This document shows, one piece after another, positions 54,507-64,000 of a stretch of DNA of 64,000 nucleotides. The position numbers and the translations under genes are program-made. Location of the stretch: NCBI RefSeq assembly GCF_001050195.2, contig NZ_DF967965.1:656548-720547 (forward strand). Direction: 5' to 3'. The stretch comes from Anaerolinea thermolimosa (GTDB lineage: Bacteria > Chloroflexota > Anaerolineae > Anaerolineales > Anaerolineaceae). The notes beneath the pieces were generated by a model. It did not search any database. It was not told the DNA's origin and saw only the letters and a list, made by a program, of their open reading frames with translations. How positions within the stretch are numbered: position 1 is the stretch's first letter; each line of letters starts with the position of its first letter.

Positions 54507-55376
54507 ATGGAAAATCATCGACGGATTTTACTGGCGGTTCTGGCTCATCCCGACGACGAATCTTTTGGAACAGGAGGCACCCTGGCCTATTATGCCAGGC
54601 AGGGGGTCGAAGTGTACCTGGTGTGTGCCACACGTGGAGAGGCGGGCGAGATGGAGGAAGGATTTCTGCGGGGATTCACCTCGCCTGCTGAACGCCGTGA
54701 AGCAGAACTGCGCTGTGCGGCGGAGAAGTTAGGGCTGAAAGGGGTTTACTTTCTGGGTTACCGCGATTCGGGCATGCCCGGTTCACCGGATAACGCTCAC
54801 CCCAATGCCCTGGTGGCGCAACCACAGACAGAGGTGGCTTTAAAGATTGCACGTTTCATCCGATTGCTTCGCCCACAGGTGGTGATCACTTTTGATCCGA
54901 TTGGGGGTTATCGCCATCCTGATCACATCGCGGTACATCGGGCGACGGTAGAAGCGTTTTCTCTGGCGGCTCAGGCGGACGTCATTCTGGATGACCTCCC
55001 ACCCTATCAGGCTGAGCGATTATATTTTCATCTTATCCCGCGCACTTTTCTCCGTTGGATGGTGCGATTGATGCCCCTTTTCGGGCGTGACCCGCAACGG
55101 TTTGGTAAAAACCACGATATTGATCTGCGCTCCATTGTCGAGGTCCATTTCCCTGTACATGCGGTGATCCAATACCGTTCGGTAGCTGCGATCCGGGATG
55201 CGGCTTCAGCCTGTCATGCCAGCCAGGGGGGAAGTTCCTTGACCGGGAGCGGAATCATTGGCCGTTTACGGCGGCTCTTCTTTTCTTATGAAATGTATAT
55301 GCGAGGTTATCCACCTGCCAGGCCCAAAGAACAGGTGGTTCGCGATTTGTTCGCTGGAATTTCGGGTGGTGATTAA
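54507..55376 (+). CDS. PIG-L/LmbE family deacetylase
   Basis: 289 aa. The zinc and catalytic motif AHPDDE at residues 14-19 and HPDH near 148-151 are intact. Family members deacetylate N-acetylglucosamine conjugates (mycothiol, bacillithiol, GPI precursors). No thiol-synthesis partner gene is nearby, so the substrate is unknown. Weak ribosome site; 33 nt after the moeB-like gene. Confidence 0.9.
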   Translation: MENHRRILLAVLAHPDDESFGTGGTLAYYARQGVEVYLVCATRGEAGEMEEGFLRGFTSPAERREAELRCAAEKLGLKGVYFLGYRDSGMPGSPDNAHPNALVAQPQTEVALKIARFIRLLRPQVVITFDPIGGYRHPDHIAVHRATVEAFSLAAQADVILDDLPPYQAERLYFHLIPRTFLRWMVRLMPLFGRDPQRFGKNHDIDLRSIVEVHFPVHAVIQYRSVAAIRDAASACHASQGGSSLTGSGIIGRLRRLFFSYEMYMRGYPPARPKEQVVRDLFAGISGGD

Positions 55377-55413
55377 AAAAACATCACGGGGTCGAATTTT
55401 GACCCCGTGATGT
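55374..55413. terminator. Terminator between PIG-L gene and clpB
   Basis: ACATCACGGGGTC at 55381-55393 and GACCCCGTGATGT at 55401-55413 pair over 13 bp. The minus strand has T7 after the stem, making it a strong clpB terminator; it can also stop the convergent gene. Confidence 0.93.
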
Positions 55414-55440
55414 ATGTTCAAGGGCAGTGAGAAGCCCGGC

Positions 55441-58029
55441 TTAGTTTTCGGGCACGGCGGTGACCACCGGGGTAAAGGTGAGGCCATCGGGAACGCGCTC
55501 TACACGGATGGTGTCTCCGGGTTTGAAATCTCCAGAGAGGATGTGCATGGCCAGTGCGTCCTGCAGTTCGCGCTGGATTGCCCGCTTTAGCGGACGTGCT
55601 CCGAAATCGGGATCGTAACCGATCTCCGCCAGGTATTGCACAGCTTCTGGTGTGAGTTCCAACCGGTAACCGCGTTCTTCCATGAGGCGCATGACCCGGC
55701 GCAGCTGGATGTTGACGATCTCCGCAAGGTGCTCGCGGTTGAGCGGATGGAAGACCACAATCTCATCCACGCGGTTAAGGAACTCAGGCCGGAAATGAGC
55801 CTGCAGGATGCGCGTGACCTGTTCCCGGGTCACCTGAGCATTGTGGTTGAGCCACAATTCGGACCCAAGGTTACTGGTCATGATGATGACTGTGTTGCGG
55901 AAGTCAACGGTTCGTCCCTGGCCGTCGGTAAGTCGCCCATCATCGAGGAGCTGTAAAAGCACGTTGAAGACCTCCGCGTGGGCTTTTTCAATTTCATCGA
56001 AGAGCACCACACTGTACGGACGCCGCCGGACGGCTTCGGTAAGCTGGCCACCTTCCTCATAACCTACATAGCCGGGAGGAGCACCGATCAATCTTGAGAC
56101 GGTGTGCTTCTCCTGATACTCGCTCATGTCAATGCGTATCATGGCGCGTTCATCGTCGAAGAGGAACTCAGCCAGCGCGCGGGCCAGTTCGGTTTTCCCA
56201 ACCCCGGTTGGGCCGAGGAAGATAAAGGAGCCAATCGGACGGTTGGGGTCCTGCAAACCAGCGCGGGCGCGGCGTACTGCGTTGGCCACCGCACTGACGG
56301 CTTCATCCTGGCCGACGATGCGTTCGTGCAGGCGTTCTTCCATGTGCAGGAGCTTCTGCGTTTCCCCTTCCAGCAGGCGAGAAACGGGGATACCCGTCCA
56401 GCGAGAGACGACTTCGGCGATTTCCTCGGCGTCCACCTCTTCTTTCAGAAGAGCGCCGTTGGCCTGCAATTCTGCCAGGCGTTTTTCGGCCTCCCGTAAT
56501 TTCCCTTCCAGTTCGCGCAGGGTGCCGTAACGCAGCCGGGCGGCTTTCTCCAGATCGTTCTCACGCTCGGCGCGCTCAATTTCCACCTCGGTCTGGTTGA
56601 TCTGCTCCTTAATGGAGCGGAGTTCCTGGATGGCGGCTTTTTCGGTCTGCCAGCGCGACTGAAGGGCGCGGGCTTCTTCCTGTAAATTGGCCAATTCTCG
56701 CTCAATCTTCTGCAGGCGTTCCTGAGAAGCTTTGTCTTTTTCTTTTTGCAGGGCCTGACGTTCAATTTCCAGCTGCATGATTGCCCGATCGATTTCATCA
56801 ATGGCCTGAGGTTTGGAATCGATCTCGGTGCGCAGGCGTGCAGCGGCCTCATCGATTAAGTCGATGGCTTTATCGGGCAGATGGCGGTCGGTGATGTACC
56901 TCTCAGACAGTGTGGCGGCCGCAATTACAGCCGGATCAGTGATGCGTACACCATGATGAACCTCATAACGTGATTTGAGGCCTCGCAGGATGGAAATAGT
57001 ATCTTCTACCGATGGTTCGTTGACCATGACGGGTTGGAAGCGCCGTTCGAGGGCGGGGTCTTTTTCCACGTACTTTCGATATTCATCGACGGTGGTGGCG
57101 CCAATCATGTGCAACTCGCCCCGTGCCAGCATGGGCTTAAGCATATTTCCGGCATCCATGGCGCCTTCGGCGGCTCCGGCACCCACCACGGTGTGCATTT
57201 CATCCACAAAAAGGATGATTTCGCCCGAGGCCGCGGTAATCTCCTTCAGCACGGCTTTGAGGCGCTCTTCAAATTCACCGCGATATTTCGCTCCGGCGAT
57301 GAGGGCGCCCATATCGAGCTGGACGATGCGTTTGTGTTTGAGCCCTTCGGGCACATCGCCGTTGACGATACGCTGGGCCAGGCCTTCTACGATGGCCGTC
57401 TTCCCTACACCGGGGTCACCAATGAGAGCCGGATTGTTTTTTGTCCGCCGGGAGAGAATCTGAATGACGCGGCGGATTTCTTCATCTCGCCCGATGACCG
57501 GGTCGAGTTTCCCGCGTCTGGCAATGGCTGTGAGATCGCGGCCATATTTTTCCAGGGCCTGGTAGGTGTCTTCAGGTGTGGGTGAGGTAACCCGCTGGGT
57601 ACCACGCACGGTAACCAGGGCTTTCAGGATGGCATCTTTGGTCAACCCATATTGAGAGAGTCGCCGCCCTTCTACAGACTCGGTGAGCCCCAGCAGGATG
57701 TGCTCGGTAGAAACATACTCGTCCTGCATGCCCTTGGCGTATCGTTCAGCCGCATTGAGCACTTCTACAACAGGCTGGGATAGCCCCGGGGTAACATTGC
57801 TCCCCGTCACTCTGGGGCGTTTCTGTAATTCTCTTTCAAGCTCGTCGCGCAGGGCGATCACAGATCCGGCAACATTGGTGACAATCGCCGGTACGATCCC
57901 CTGGTCTTGTTGAATTAAAGCCAGAAGCAGGTGGGCCGGTTCGATCGCCTGATGCCCATAATCCTGGGCAAGCTGTTGGCTTCGTGCCAGCGCTTCCTGA
58001 GCTTTTTGAGTGTATTGTTCGAGGTTCAT
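55441..58029 (-). CDS. clpB: ATP-dependent chaperone ClpB
   Basis: Hsp100 disaggregase working with DnaK. 862 aa. Clp N-domain repeats (1-150), AAA1 with GDPGVGKTA, the coiled-coil M domain (about 405-525, [18 protein letters not shown]), AAA2 with GPTGVGKTE, and ClpB C-terminal small domain. No ClpP-binding IGF/L loop is evident. ATG 58029 has AGGAGG; upstream in-frame codons to 58140 are leader. No CIRCE element was found. Confidence 0.96.
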   Translation of the reverse strand: MNLEQYTQKAQEALARSQQLAQDYGHQAIEPAHLLLALIQQDQGIVPAIVTNVAGSVIALRDELERELQKRPRVTGSNVTPGLSQPVVEVLNAAERYAKGMQDEYVSTEHILLGLTESVEGRRLSQYGLTKDAILKALVTVRGTQRVTSPTPEDTYQALEKYGRDLTAIARRGKLDPVIGRDEEIRRVIQILSRRTKNNPALIGDPGVGKTAIVEGLAQRIVNGDVPEGLKHKRIVQLDMGALIAGAKYRGEFEERLKAVLKEITAASGEIILFVDEMHTVVGAGAAEGAMDAGNMLKPMLARGELHMIGATTVDEYRKYVEKDPALERRFQPVMVNEPSVEDTISILRGLKSRYEVHHGVRITDPAVIAAATLSERYITDRHLPDKAIDLIDEAAARLRTEIDSKPQAIDEIDRAIMQLEIERQALQKEKDKASQERLQKIERELANLQEEARALQSRWQTEKAAIQELRSIKEQINQTEVEIERAERENDLEKAARLRYGTLRELEGKLREAEKRLAELQANGALLKEEVDAEEIAEVVSRWTGIPVSRLLEGETQKLLHMEERLHERIVGQDEAVSAVANAVRRARAGLQDPNRPIGSFIFLGPTGVGKTELARALAEFLFDDERAMIRIDMSEYQEKHTVSRLIGAPPGYVGYEEGGQLTEAVRRRPYSVVLFDEIEKAHAEVFNVLLQLLDDGRLTDGQGRTVDFRNTVIIMTSNLGSELWLNHNAQVTREQVTRILQAHFRPEFLNRVDEIVVFHPLNREHLAEIVNIQLRRVMRLMEERGYRLELTPEAVQYLAEIGYDPDFGARPLKRAIQRELQDALAMHILSGDFKPGDTIRVERVPDGLTFTPVVTAVPEN

Positions 58030-58151
58030 TTTTCCTCCTATAATTCCTTTAAAATCTGACACGTTGAGAATAACCGCCGATTGTCGGATTTTTATAAAAG
58101 TATTATTAAAAAAGGGTAAAATGCTGGCATTCTCAGACATAGCGCAGGGCC

Positions 58152-58922
58152 ATGGAAACGAGTGTTGATACTTCAGTGAAAAGGTGTGAGGCGTGGTGGC
58201 TGGGCAGGGTGGCCTACCACAAGGCCTGGCAGTTGCAAAACAGGCTGGCTGATCTGATCGCTGCCGGAAAGCAACTGCCCACGTTGCTGTTACTGGAACA
58301 TCCTCCTACCTATACTATTGGCCGGATGGGCAACCGCGATCATCTTCTGCTGGATGATCAACGGCTTGCAGAACGAAACCTGACGGTGGTGGAAGTGGAT
58401 CGAGGGGGGGATATTACCTACCATGGGCCGGGTCAACTGGTCGGGTATCCAATCCTCCCCCTGGCGCCGGTGGACTGGCAGGGGGGGGTTCTCGGAAAGG
58501 CCGATTTCGTCGGTTACCTTCGCCGGTTGGAAGCCTGCCTGATTGATGCGCTGGGTCAACTGGGGGTCAGGGCAATACGCAGAGATGGGCTTACTGGAGT
58601 TTGGGTAGAGGAGAATCGTGAGGAAGATGCCCCAGCTTATGCCAAAGTGGCTTCCATCGGGGTGAAGATCGATTCCCGCGGAATCACCCGCCATGGTTTT
58701 GCGCTGAACCTTGCCACAGACATGGAATACTGGGAGGGAATTGTTCCGTGTGGTCTGGAAGGGGTGAGAATGACCAACCTGGTGGACTACATTGCGGGAG
58801 CTACCCATTCCATGGCTGTGCTGGATGCTATAGTAGAGGCCTTCGGGAGGGTTATGGGTTATGAGATGGTCTTTTCAAAGGAACCGGAAGCCGGGTGGCA
58901 ACGTCTTGGTTTGAGTGAATGA
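58152..58922 (+). CDS. lipB: Octanoyl-[acyl carrier protein]:protein octanoyltransferase LipB
   Basis: Transfers octanoyl from ACP to lipoyl domains. 256 aa. [18 protein letters not shown], the catalytic Lys in [11 protein letters not shown], and the catalytic Cys in GIVPCGL are present. Divergent from clpB across 122 nt. No lipA is adjacent. Slightly long at both ends. Confidence 0.95.
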   Translation: METSVDTSVKRCEAWWLGRVAYHKAWQLQNRLADLIAAGKQLPTLLLLEHPPTYTIGRMGNRDHLLLDDQRLAERNLTVVEVDRGGDITYHGPGQLVGYPILPLAPVDWQGGVLGKADFVGYLRRLEACLIDALGQLGVRAIRRDGLTGVWVEENREEDAPAYAKVASIGVKIDSRGITRHGFALNLATDMEYWEGIVPCGLEGVRMTNLVDYIAGATHSMAVLDAIVEAFGRVMGYEMVFSKEPEAGWQRLGLSE

Positions 58923-58950
58923 CTGAAAACAGGTGTCAGCCGGGCTTGAT

Positions 58951-58979
58951 TTGACAGGGTTATGGGTTATCATTACACT
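58951..58979 (+). promoter_or_regulatory. Promoter of the FHA gene
   Basis: Consensus TTGACA at 58951-58956, 17-nt spacer, TACACT at 58974-58979. Predicted leader about 26 nt, including GGAGG before the ATG. Confidence 0.65.
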
Positions 58980-59011
58980 ATAAAGGGCATTCAAGAAAAA
59001 AGGAGGAACCT

Positions 59012-59686
59012 ATGCCTTCCAGCTTTCGTCTGGTGATGCGCTCCGGTCCAACTGCGGGGAAGGTTTTTCCTCTCGAAAAGGGGGAAATTCTGATCGGACG
59101 CGATTTAAACAATGAAGTGGTCATCAACGATCCCGAAATTTCCAGGCGTCACGCCCGGTTGTATTTGCAGGGGAACACGTATGTCCTGGAAGACCTTGGA
59201 TCGACGAATGGTACTTTTGTAGGGGGGCAGCGATTAACCGGGCCGTATCCATTACGCATTGGCGAGGTGATCACCCTCGGTGAGCGTGTGACCCTGGTGT
59301 TTGAGCTCAACCTGCCGGATATCGAGGCCACGGTGGCATCAGCGAGTGTCCAGGCGGCGCAACCAGGGCCGGTACAATCGCCGGTACAACCCACGCCCGG
59401 TTATCCCCAGGCGCAGCCTGCGCCGATGCCGGTATACCCTCCGCCTGCGGGGGCAGGATACCAGGGGCAGGCTCCCCTGCCTTCTCAGGGAGCTTATGCT
59501 GGTCAGGTTCCTTATGTGGCAGAAACTGAACCACCCCGTTCTCAAAACCGGACCGTGATGATTCTATTGATCATCCTGGCGGTCATTCTGGTGGTTACGT
59601 GTCTTTGCATCGGCATTTTCCTCTGGAATGCACCCCTTGAATTTTGGTGCCAGTTCCCTATCTGGCCGGCAGGCGCATGCCCGTGA
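59012..59686 (+). CDS. FHA-domain membrane protein
   Basis: 224 aa. FHA domain at about 8-98 (ILIGRD, ISRRHARL, LEDLGSTNGTFVGG), a Pro/Gln/Gly-rich linker (115-170), then one TM helix (about 182-203) and a short tail with two Cys and two Trp motifs. FHA binds phosphothreonine, so it should read Ser/Thr kinase signals at the membrane with the FHA domain in the cytoplasm. No kinase is in the window. AAGGAGG precedes the ATG. Confidence 0.88.
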   Translation: MPSSFRLVMRSGPTAGKVFPLEKGEILIGRDLNNEVVINDPEISRRHARLYLQGNTYVLEDLGSTNGTFVGGQRLTGPYPLRIGEVITLGERVTLVFELNLPDIEATVASASVQAAQPGPVQSPVQPTPGYPQAQPAPMPVYPPPAGAGYQGQAPLPSQGAYAGQVPYVAETEPPRSQNRTVMILLIILAVILVVTCLCIGIFLWNAPLEFWCQFPIWPAGACP

Positions 59687-59766
59687 GGTATTTTTTATGG
59701 CCGGGCAGGGCGGGGTGGAGTAACGCTGACCTGAACCCTTTTCTGCTTTTAAAGTGAGGAGCAGGT

Positions 59767-61092
59767 ATGCCTATTAGCCAGTACTCCGGCAGTAGAATTC
59801 GCAGGCGTACTCTGGTTGACCGGCCGGGGAAAAACGCGAGGAAGAATGACACGACCTGGGGCAGCACAACCAAGCTGGTTGTAGCGCTGGCAATTTTTGC
59901 TATTCTGGCCTGGCTGTTCAATCGTTTTGAGCACATTGTTGGCCCCTTACTTTTCTCGGTGGTTTTAGCGTACCTGCTCTACCCGGCAGCCAAATGGTTA
60001 TCGGGCTGGTCTCATCTTTCGTGGCGCTGGTCTGTCTCGATTCTGTTCTTGCTGCTTGTGATCCTTTTACTTGGCTTGATTACTCTGGGTGGGCTGGCAG
60101 TGATTGAACAGGCTCAGAGTCTGATCCGATTCCTGGATCGGGCGCTGGTTGATTTGCCCACTACCCTGCAAAATTTAAGCTCCACTCCCATTACCATTGG
60201 GCCGTTTTCTTTCCAGCCCGATTTTTCGGATCTCAATACCCTGAGTCAGGATTTACTTGGCATCGTGCAACCTTTGCTTGGCAGAGCAGGGTCTTTGCTC
60301 GGTTCGATTGCGTCAGGGGCGGCTAATTTCCTGGGCCTGTTTTTCTTCACGTTACTGGTGGCTTATTTTATCCTTGCCGAAGCGAGGGTCGGGTCAGGGC
60401 AGCTCATCCGCATTAATATTCCGGGTTTCAATGAGGATTTGCGCAAGTTTGGAGAATATTTAAGCGGGATCTGGAATGCCTTTCTCCGCGGGCAGCTTCT
60501 TATTATCCTGATCACCATTCTGGTTTACACGGTGCTGCTGGGGGCGATGGGATTACGGTTTTTTATCGGGCTGGCGCTTCTGGCCGGGCTGGCACGATTC
60601 GTGCCTTATGTGGGGCCAGTCGTTGCCTGGACGAGTTATGGGCTGGTGGCATTTTTCCAGGGCTCGACCATTTTTGGGCTTCCGCCCATCTGGTATGTGG
60701 CGCTGGTGGTTGGTGTGGCCTGGTTTACAGATGTGATCCTGGATAACCTGGTAGGGGTGCGCCTTATGGGGCAGGCCCTGCAAATTCACCCGGCAGTAGT
60801 GATGGTTTCGGCTCTGGTGGGTGCCAATCTTTTCGGTCTGGTGGGGGTGGTGCTGGCGGCGCCGGTTGCGGCTACTCTCAAGCTGGTCTGGGGATACGTG
60901 ATCAGCCGTTTATTAGACCAGGACCCCTGGGAGACCATTGGGCCCGTCAGGCCGCCATCTCCCCGACCTATTTTTAAAACGCTGGAGTTTTTTGTCCGCC
61001 GCAATACACGGTGGGTGTTACAATTTGGGCGAATTCAAGTAGCCCGATTCAAACATTGGACCCAAGGAGTTAGAAATGCCCGCACCGGATGA
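59767..61092 (+). CDS. AI-2E family (PerM/YhhQ-type) transporter
   Basis: 441 aa, about seven to eight TM helices with the family layout: NRFEHIVGPLLFSVVLAYLL near the start, a soluble segment, then GLRFFIGLALLAGLARFVPYVGP and GVVLAAPVAATLKLVW. The family includes AI-2 exporters and ion antiporters, so the substrate is open. GAGGAG precedes the ATG. A basic N-terminal extension of about 35 residues is unusual. Confidence 0.85.
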   Translation: MPISQYSGSRIRRRTLVDRPGKNARKNDTTWGSTTKLVVALAIFAILAWLFNRFEHIVGPLLFSVVLAYLLYPAAKWLSGWSHLSWRWSVSILFLLLVILLLGLITLGGLAVIEQAQSLIRFLDRALVDLPTTLQNLSSTPITIGPFSFQPDFSDLNTLSQDLLGIVQPLLGRAGSLLGSIASGAANFLGLFFFTLLVAYFILAEARVGSGQLIRINIPGFNEDLRKFGEYLSGIWNAFLRGQLLIILITILVYTVLLGAMGLRFFIGLALLAGLARFVPYVGPVVAWTSYGLVAFFQGSTIFGLPPIWYVALVVGVAWFTDVILDNLVGVRLMGQALQIHPAVVMVSALVGANLFGLVGVVLAAPVAATLKLVWGYVISRLLDQDPWETIGPVRPPSPRPIFKTLEFFVRRNTRWVLQFGRIQVARFKHWTQGVRNARTG

Positions 61093-61261
61093 ACCGAAAA
61101 CCGAAACCCTGGCCGAAACTGATTCGTACCTGGCCTGGAAAGCAGAAGAACCTGATGGTGAGACCACCTACCATTTGGAATTGAATAATGTTACCCTGCA
61201 TTTCTTTCAGGAAGAATGGGACGAATTTCTTCAACTGGTAAAAATGCTCATGCAGAAATAA
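61076..61261 (+). CDS. Small acidic protein, unknown function
   Basis: 61 aa, overlapping the transporter by 17 nt. AAGGAG lies 8 nt before the ATG. Predicted order: short disordered start, beta hairpin (TTYHLELNNVTLHF), helix (EEWDEFLQLVKMLMQK). The ribosome site and terminator downstream make it a likely real gene coupled to the transporter. Confidence 0.6.
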   Translation: MPAPDEPKTETLAETDSYLAWKAEEPDGETTYHLELNNVTLHFFQEEWDEFLQLVKMLMQK

Positions 61262-61267
61262 ATCAAG

Positions 61268-61292
61268 AGGACCCGTCTCTGAGGCGGGTCCT
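61268..61292 (+). terminator. Hairpin terminator
   Basis: AGGACCCG at 61268-61275 pairs with CGGGTCCT at 61285-61292, followed by TCTA; weak U-tract. Between this and 61397 I see no gene. Confidence 0.65.
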
Positions 61293-61397
61293 TCTACCGG
61301 TGCGATCCCCTGATTACCGCACCGAAAGGTACAGGCAACTATGGGGGGTATCTGCACCTCAAATATACGCCGTGTTACTGACAGATGGCTGACAGGA

Positions 61398-63308
61398 TCA
61401 TCGGTTCTGGATGGATTCTGCCAGTTCTTGAAGATCACGCCGGGGATTGATGCCCAGTTCCCGGTTGAGAGCCTCAACCAGGCGGCGATACAGTCGTAAC
61501 GCATAAGGGGCTGACCCTAACTTCAGGTAAGTCAACATCCCCACTCGAACCGCTTCTTCGTTCCAGGGATCAAGGTGAAGCGCCTGGTAAACCCGATCCA
61601 GGGCATCGGTGAAGCGTTCCTGTTCCAGGAAAAGGGAAGCCAGGGTGACCAATCCCTCCAGATAAAGTTCTGCCAGACGTGTGCGCAGGGCATCGGTCCA
61701 TTCTCGATACCGATCCATCGGCAGAAGTTCGCCCTGATAAAGATCAAGAGCTTCTTGCAGAGCATCGGCGCGCCGAGACGCGACCGCGCTCCGTAATTGG
61801 GTGCGAAACACTTCAAAATCCACGATCGAACCAGCCGGAAGGACAAGCCTGATTTCTTCTCCCTCGTAATTCAGGTATCGAGAGGGGAGCTTTTCTGGAA
61901 GGTCAGGTTCCAGGATGTGTCTCAGTGCAGATGTGGACTGATGCAAGAGATCGGCAGCCGAATGTGCATCGTGTTCGGGCCAGAGAGCTTCGAGTACTAC
62001 TTCTCTACCGGCCTTTCTTTCTGGCTGAAGGAGGAGAAATCGGAAGAGTTCACCAGCGCGGCGGCGCAACCATGCTTTCGAAGGGATGGGGATATGTCCC
62101 TTCCAGACCGCAAATCTACCGAGTGTGACGATGCGTAGAGGTGGGGGCGGCACGTTCGCCAGAGCCCGAAGGATTTGACCGCTGACCTGACGGGTCTCCG
62201 GAGTACCGCTTCTCATCCAGCTGGATACGAGATGAAACGCGCGTTCCTGATCTTTCTCCAGCAGGAAAGCGTATCCCCCTCTGGAAATAACCTGAACCGC
62301 CAGCTTCCAAGCCTGCTCGGCCTGGGGATGGTGGCACTGGAACTTCCAGAGTGCAGACAGGTAGGCTGCGCGTGCCAGCTCGTACTCGCAATGAAGTGAA
62401 GCAAAGAGTTCGCTGGCGTATTCGAGCATGTCGAAGGCTCGGGCCGATTCCTGATTCTCATGCCACACCTGAGCGACTTCAACCGCTGCCTGCCCGATGT
62501 AGTATGGGATTTTCCGGTCCTGAGCGCGACGGAAAGCTTCTTCAGCCCATTCCATGGCGAGGGAGGGCCTGCCGGTTTTACGGTAATAGCGGCTTTGCTC
62601 AATGCGTAAAAGAATATCGAGGTCGAGGTGCCTGTTCTGGGTGACGATTCGTAAACCCAGGCGCAGGTACTCGTGGGCTTTATCGAATTCCTGGTCGTCC
62701 AGTGACAGGCGTGCCCAGAGGTAGTAATAAATGCTGGCGATACGGGTGGCCGGTTCAACTTTGTTTACCATCTCCAGCAGGCGGTTACGGGCCTGTCGTT
62801 GATCTCCCATGGTGAGGTAAATCAGGGTTTGTATAGCCGGGAACCCCCAGTGGGAGATACCCGATTGGGTAAAAAGAAAACTTGCCTGTTCACCGTAAGA
62901 AAGCGCCAGATGGAATTTGCCGCGGGGTATCCAGACGCAACAGGCCAGGTTGTGCAGAGTCACTGCACCCAGGATTTTCTGGTCTGATGAAAAACTGTTA
63001 GCCAGTACCCGGTGAAATTTCTTTTCGGCTTCTTCCAGCTGACCCGACCGGGCAAAGTTGACCGCAAGGAGGATCTGCCCGGCGCTTTCCTCTTGTGGCA
63101 GGCTCGGAGGAGCTTCCCGGGGTTGAAGAAGAGAAATGGCCGCGGCATGATCCCCGACCTGCGTATGCAGATAGGCCTGTTGCAGTGTTGCGAGATATGC
63201 CGTGGCCCCATCTGTGGGATTGCCGCCTTCCGAGTCAGGAGCGGCTATGCCCATCTGTGGAGTGAGGGCCGGAACAGCGGCTCGAAGCAGGTCGATTTCA
63301 GCGAGCAT
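61398..63308 (-). CDS. TPR protein with C-terminal SARP-type DNA-binding and BTAD domains
   Basis: 636 aa. Residues 1-385 are TPR-like helical repeats (DHAAAISLLQ, EFDKAHEYLRLGLRIV). Residues about 390-490 form an OmpR/SARP winged helix (LRIVTLGRFAVWKG; ELFRFLLLQPERKAGREVVLEALWPE, in parts) and 500-636 the BTAD domain (WTDALRTRLAELYLEGLVTL). Related large regulators have an NTPase N-terminal to the TPRs; none is here, and the preceding gene ends only 15 nt upstream, so it is not a truncation within the window. Co-directional with the NuoF-like gene. GAGAGAG precedes the ATG. Confidence 0.85.
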   Translation of the reverse strand: MLAEIDLLRAAVPALTPQMGIAAPDSEGGNPTDGATAYLATLQQAYLHTQVGDHAAAISLLQPREAPPSLPQEESAGQILLAVNFARSGQLEEAEKKFHRVLANSFSSDQKILGAVTLHNLACCVWIPRGKFHLALSYGEQASFLFTQSGISHWGFPAIQTLIYLTMGDQRQARNRLLEMVNKVEPATRIASIYYYLWARLSLDDQEFDKAHEYLRLGLRIVTQNRHLDLDILLRIEQSRYYRKTGRPSLAMEWAEEAFRRAQDRKIPYYIGQAAVEVAQVWHENQESARAFDMLEYASELFASLHCEYELARAAYLSALWKFQCHHPQAEQAWKLAVQVISRGGYAFLLEKDQERAFHLVSSWMRSGTPETRQVSGQILRALANVPPPPLRIVTLGRFAVWKGHIPIPSKAWLRRRAGELFRFLLLQPERKAGREVVLEALWPEHDAHSAADLLHQSTSALRHILEPDLPEKLPSRYLNYEGEEIRLVLPAGSIVDFEVFRTQLRSAVASRRADALQEALDLYQGELLPMDRYREWTDALRTRLAELYLEGLVTLASLFLEQERFTDALDRVYQALHLDPWNEEAVRVGMLTYLKLGSAPYALRLYRRLVEALNRELGINPRRDLQELAESIQNR

Positions 63309-63323
63309 ACTCTCTCAGAATGC

Positions 63324-64000
63324 TCATGGAGCTTTAAAGAGGTCGGGCCAGTGATTCAACGCGCTCAAGACAGGGAGGGCTGCCATTTGCCCTATACCGC
63401 AACGGGATCGGTCGGGATGAGTCCATGAGGTATCCTGAAGAAGGGCGTAATCTTCGGGCTGGCCTTTTCCCTCAACCAGCCGGGAGAGAATCTCCCATTG
63501 CCGGCGGGTGCCTTCCTGGCAGGCCGGGCAAATACCACAGGATTCTTCCGCAAAAAAGCGTGCCTGACGCAGGCAGACATCTCTCAGATCGCGGGTTTCA
63601 TCAAAGATGGTGATCACCCCGGAGCCAAGGGGAAGGCCAGCGGCGGCCAGGTCTTCTACGGTCAGACGCAGGTCGAGCTGGTCGGGGGTGGCGAAAGCAC
63701 CGGCAGCACCGCCAAACAGAGCCGCTTTCATGGAGTGACCATCGCGCACGCCACCGGCAAGGTCTTCGAGAAGGTGCCGGAAGGTGATTCCGAAGGGGAC
63801 TTCATAAAGCCCCGGCATTTTCACGTCACCCGAAAGACAGAAGAGTTTTGGCCCCGGAGAAAGCTCGGTGCCGATTTTCCGATATTCTGCTGCTCCGACT
63901 CGAAGAATGTAAGGAAACGTGAATTCGGGATAAGACGAGGATCTCCAAAGGGAGTAAACTTTTGTCACCACAACAGAAGTCGAAACCCAAGGAGACCCTC
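63324..64000 (-). CDS. NuoF-like NADH dehydrogenase subunit, C-terminal part
   Basis: Cut by the right edge; the frame is open to base 63999. The visible part has the SLBB-type region (GPKLFCLSGDVKMPGLYEVP) and the C-terminal 4Fe-4S motif SCGICPACQEGT with the fourth Cys in SRCGIGQMAA, as in NuoF, HoxF and HydB. The part normally reading PTVVNNVETL is divergent (TSVVVTKVYSL), so it is a paralogue rather than a textbook NuoF. It may serve a hydrogenase, formate dehydrogenase or the missing complex I input module. Followed by the BTAD regulator. Confidence 0.8.
   Translation of the reverse strand, partial: GSPWVSTSVVVTKVYSLWRSSSYPEFTFPYILRVGAAEYRKIGTELSPGPKLFCLSGDVKMPGLYEVPFGITFRHLLEDLAGGVRDGHSMKAALFGGAAGAFATPDQLDLRLTVEDLAAAGLPLGSGVITIFDETRDLRDVCLRQARFFAEESCGICPACQEGTRRQWEILSRLVEGKGQPEDYALLQDTSWTHPDRSRCGIGQMAALPVLSALNHWPDLFKAP

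Noticed and set aside
58070..58090. CCGATTGTCGG as an operator for clpB/lipB
   Set aside because: Only 4-bp arms; too short to separate from chance, and no CIRCE or HAIR element is present.

Overview
The window is a gene-dense bacterial chromosome segment with no mobile elements, CRISPR array, rRNA or tRNA that I can see. It most resembles a member of Chloroflexota, class Anaerolineae. That placement is inferred from the EF-Tu switch region (GHRDYIKNM), zinc-type r-proteins, a type-3 prolyl-tRNA synthetase, PIG-L and BTAD-type proteins, and overall protein character; it was not tested by a search.

Bases 1-22141 (+ strand) hold one long translation block: the end of rpoB, rpsL-rpsG-fusA-tuf, rpsJ, then the S10, spc and alpha gene sets with secY, adk, map, rpmJ and rpoA, followed by rplQ-truA-rplM-rpsI and a strong terminator. 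rpoC is not between rpoB and rpsL, and infA is not between map and rpmJ. Good internal promoters precede rpsL, rplC and rpmJ. The one before rplC carries a 14-bp palindrome on its -35 box and a structured leader of about 180 nt.

Bases 22200-26280 hold a DUF302 gene divergent from a YabN-type MazG pyrophosphatase around an 18-bp perfect palindrome, then a beta-solenoid/coiled-coil protein behind a near-consensus extended -10 promoter, and a small membrane-anchored protein.

Bases 26384-37912 are the energetic core. A complex I membrane-arm operon (nuoA-H-J-K-L-M-M2-N) lacks all peripheral-arm genes. It has a second NuoM whose central TM7 lysine is replaced by leucine, and a NuoL whose lateral helix contains a 27-residue tandem duplication. 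It is followed by an ATP synthase membrane-sector operon (atpI-like, atpB, atpE and a b-delta fusion) without F1 genes. Together they suggest a complex I with four antiporter-like subunits and an atypical ATP synthase stalk.

Bases 38004-64000 are housekeeping genes on both strands: murE, a YcgN-type protein, rpsO-pnp, proS with a HEAT-repeat protein, a MazG-like phosphatase next to a decayed membrane-protein gene, an EF-G paralogue (fusA2), a methyltransferase and lipoprotein pair, a DHH-CBS-tRNA nucleotidyltransferase fusion, a MoeB-rhodanese fusion, a PIG-L deacetylase, clpB, lipB, an FHA protein, an AI-2E-type transporter, and a NuoF-like gene followed by a BTAD regulator. Several of these genes have a -10 box only 6-8 nt before the ATG and no Shine-Dalgarno, which suggests leaderless mRNAs.
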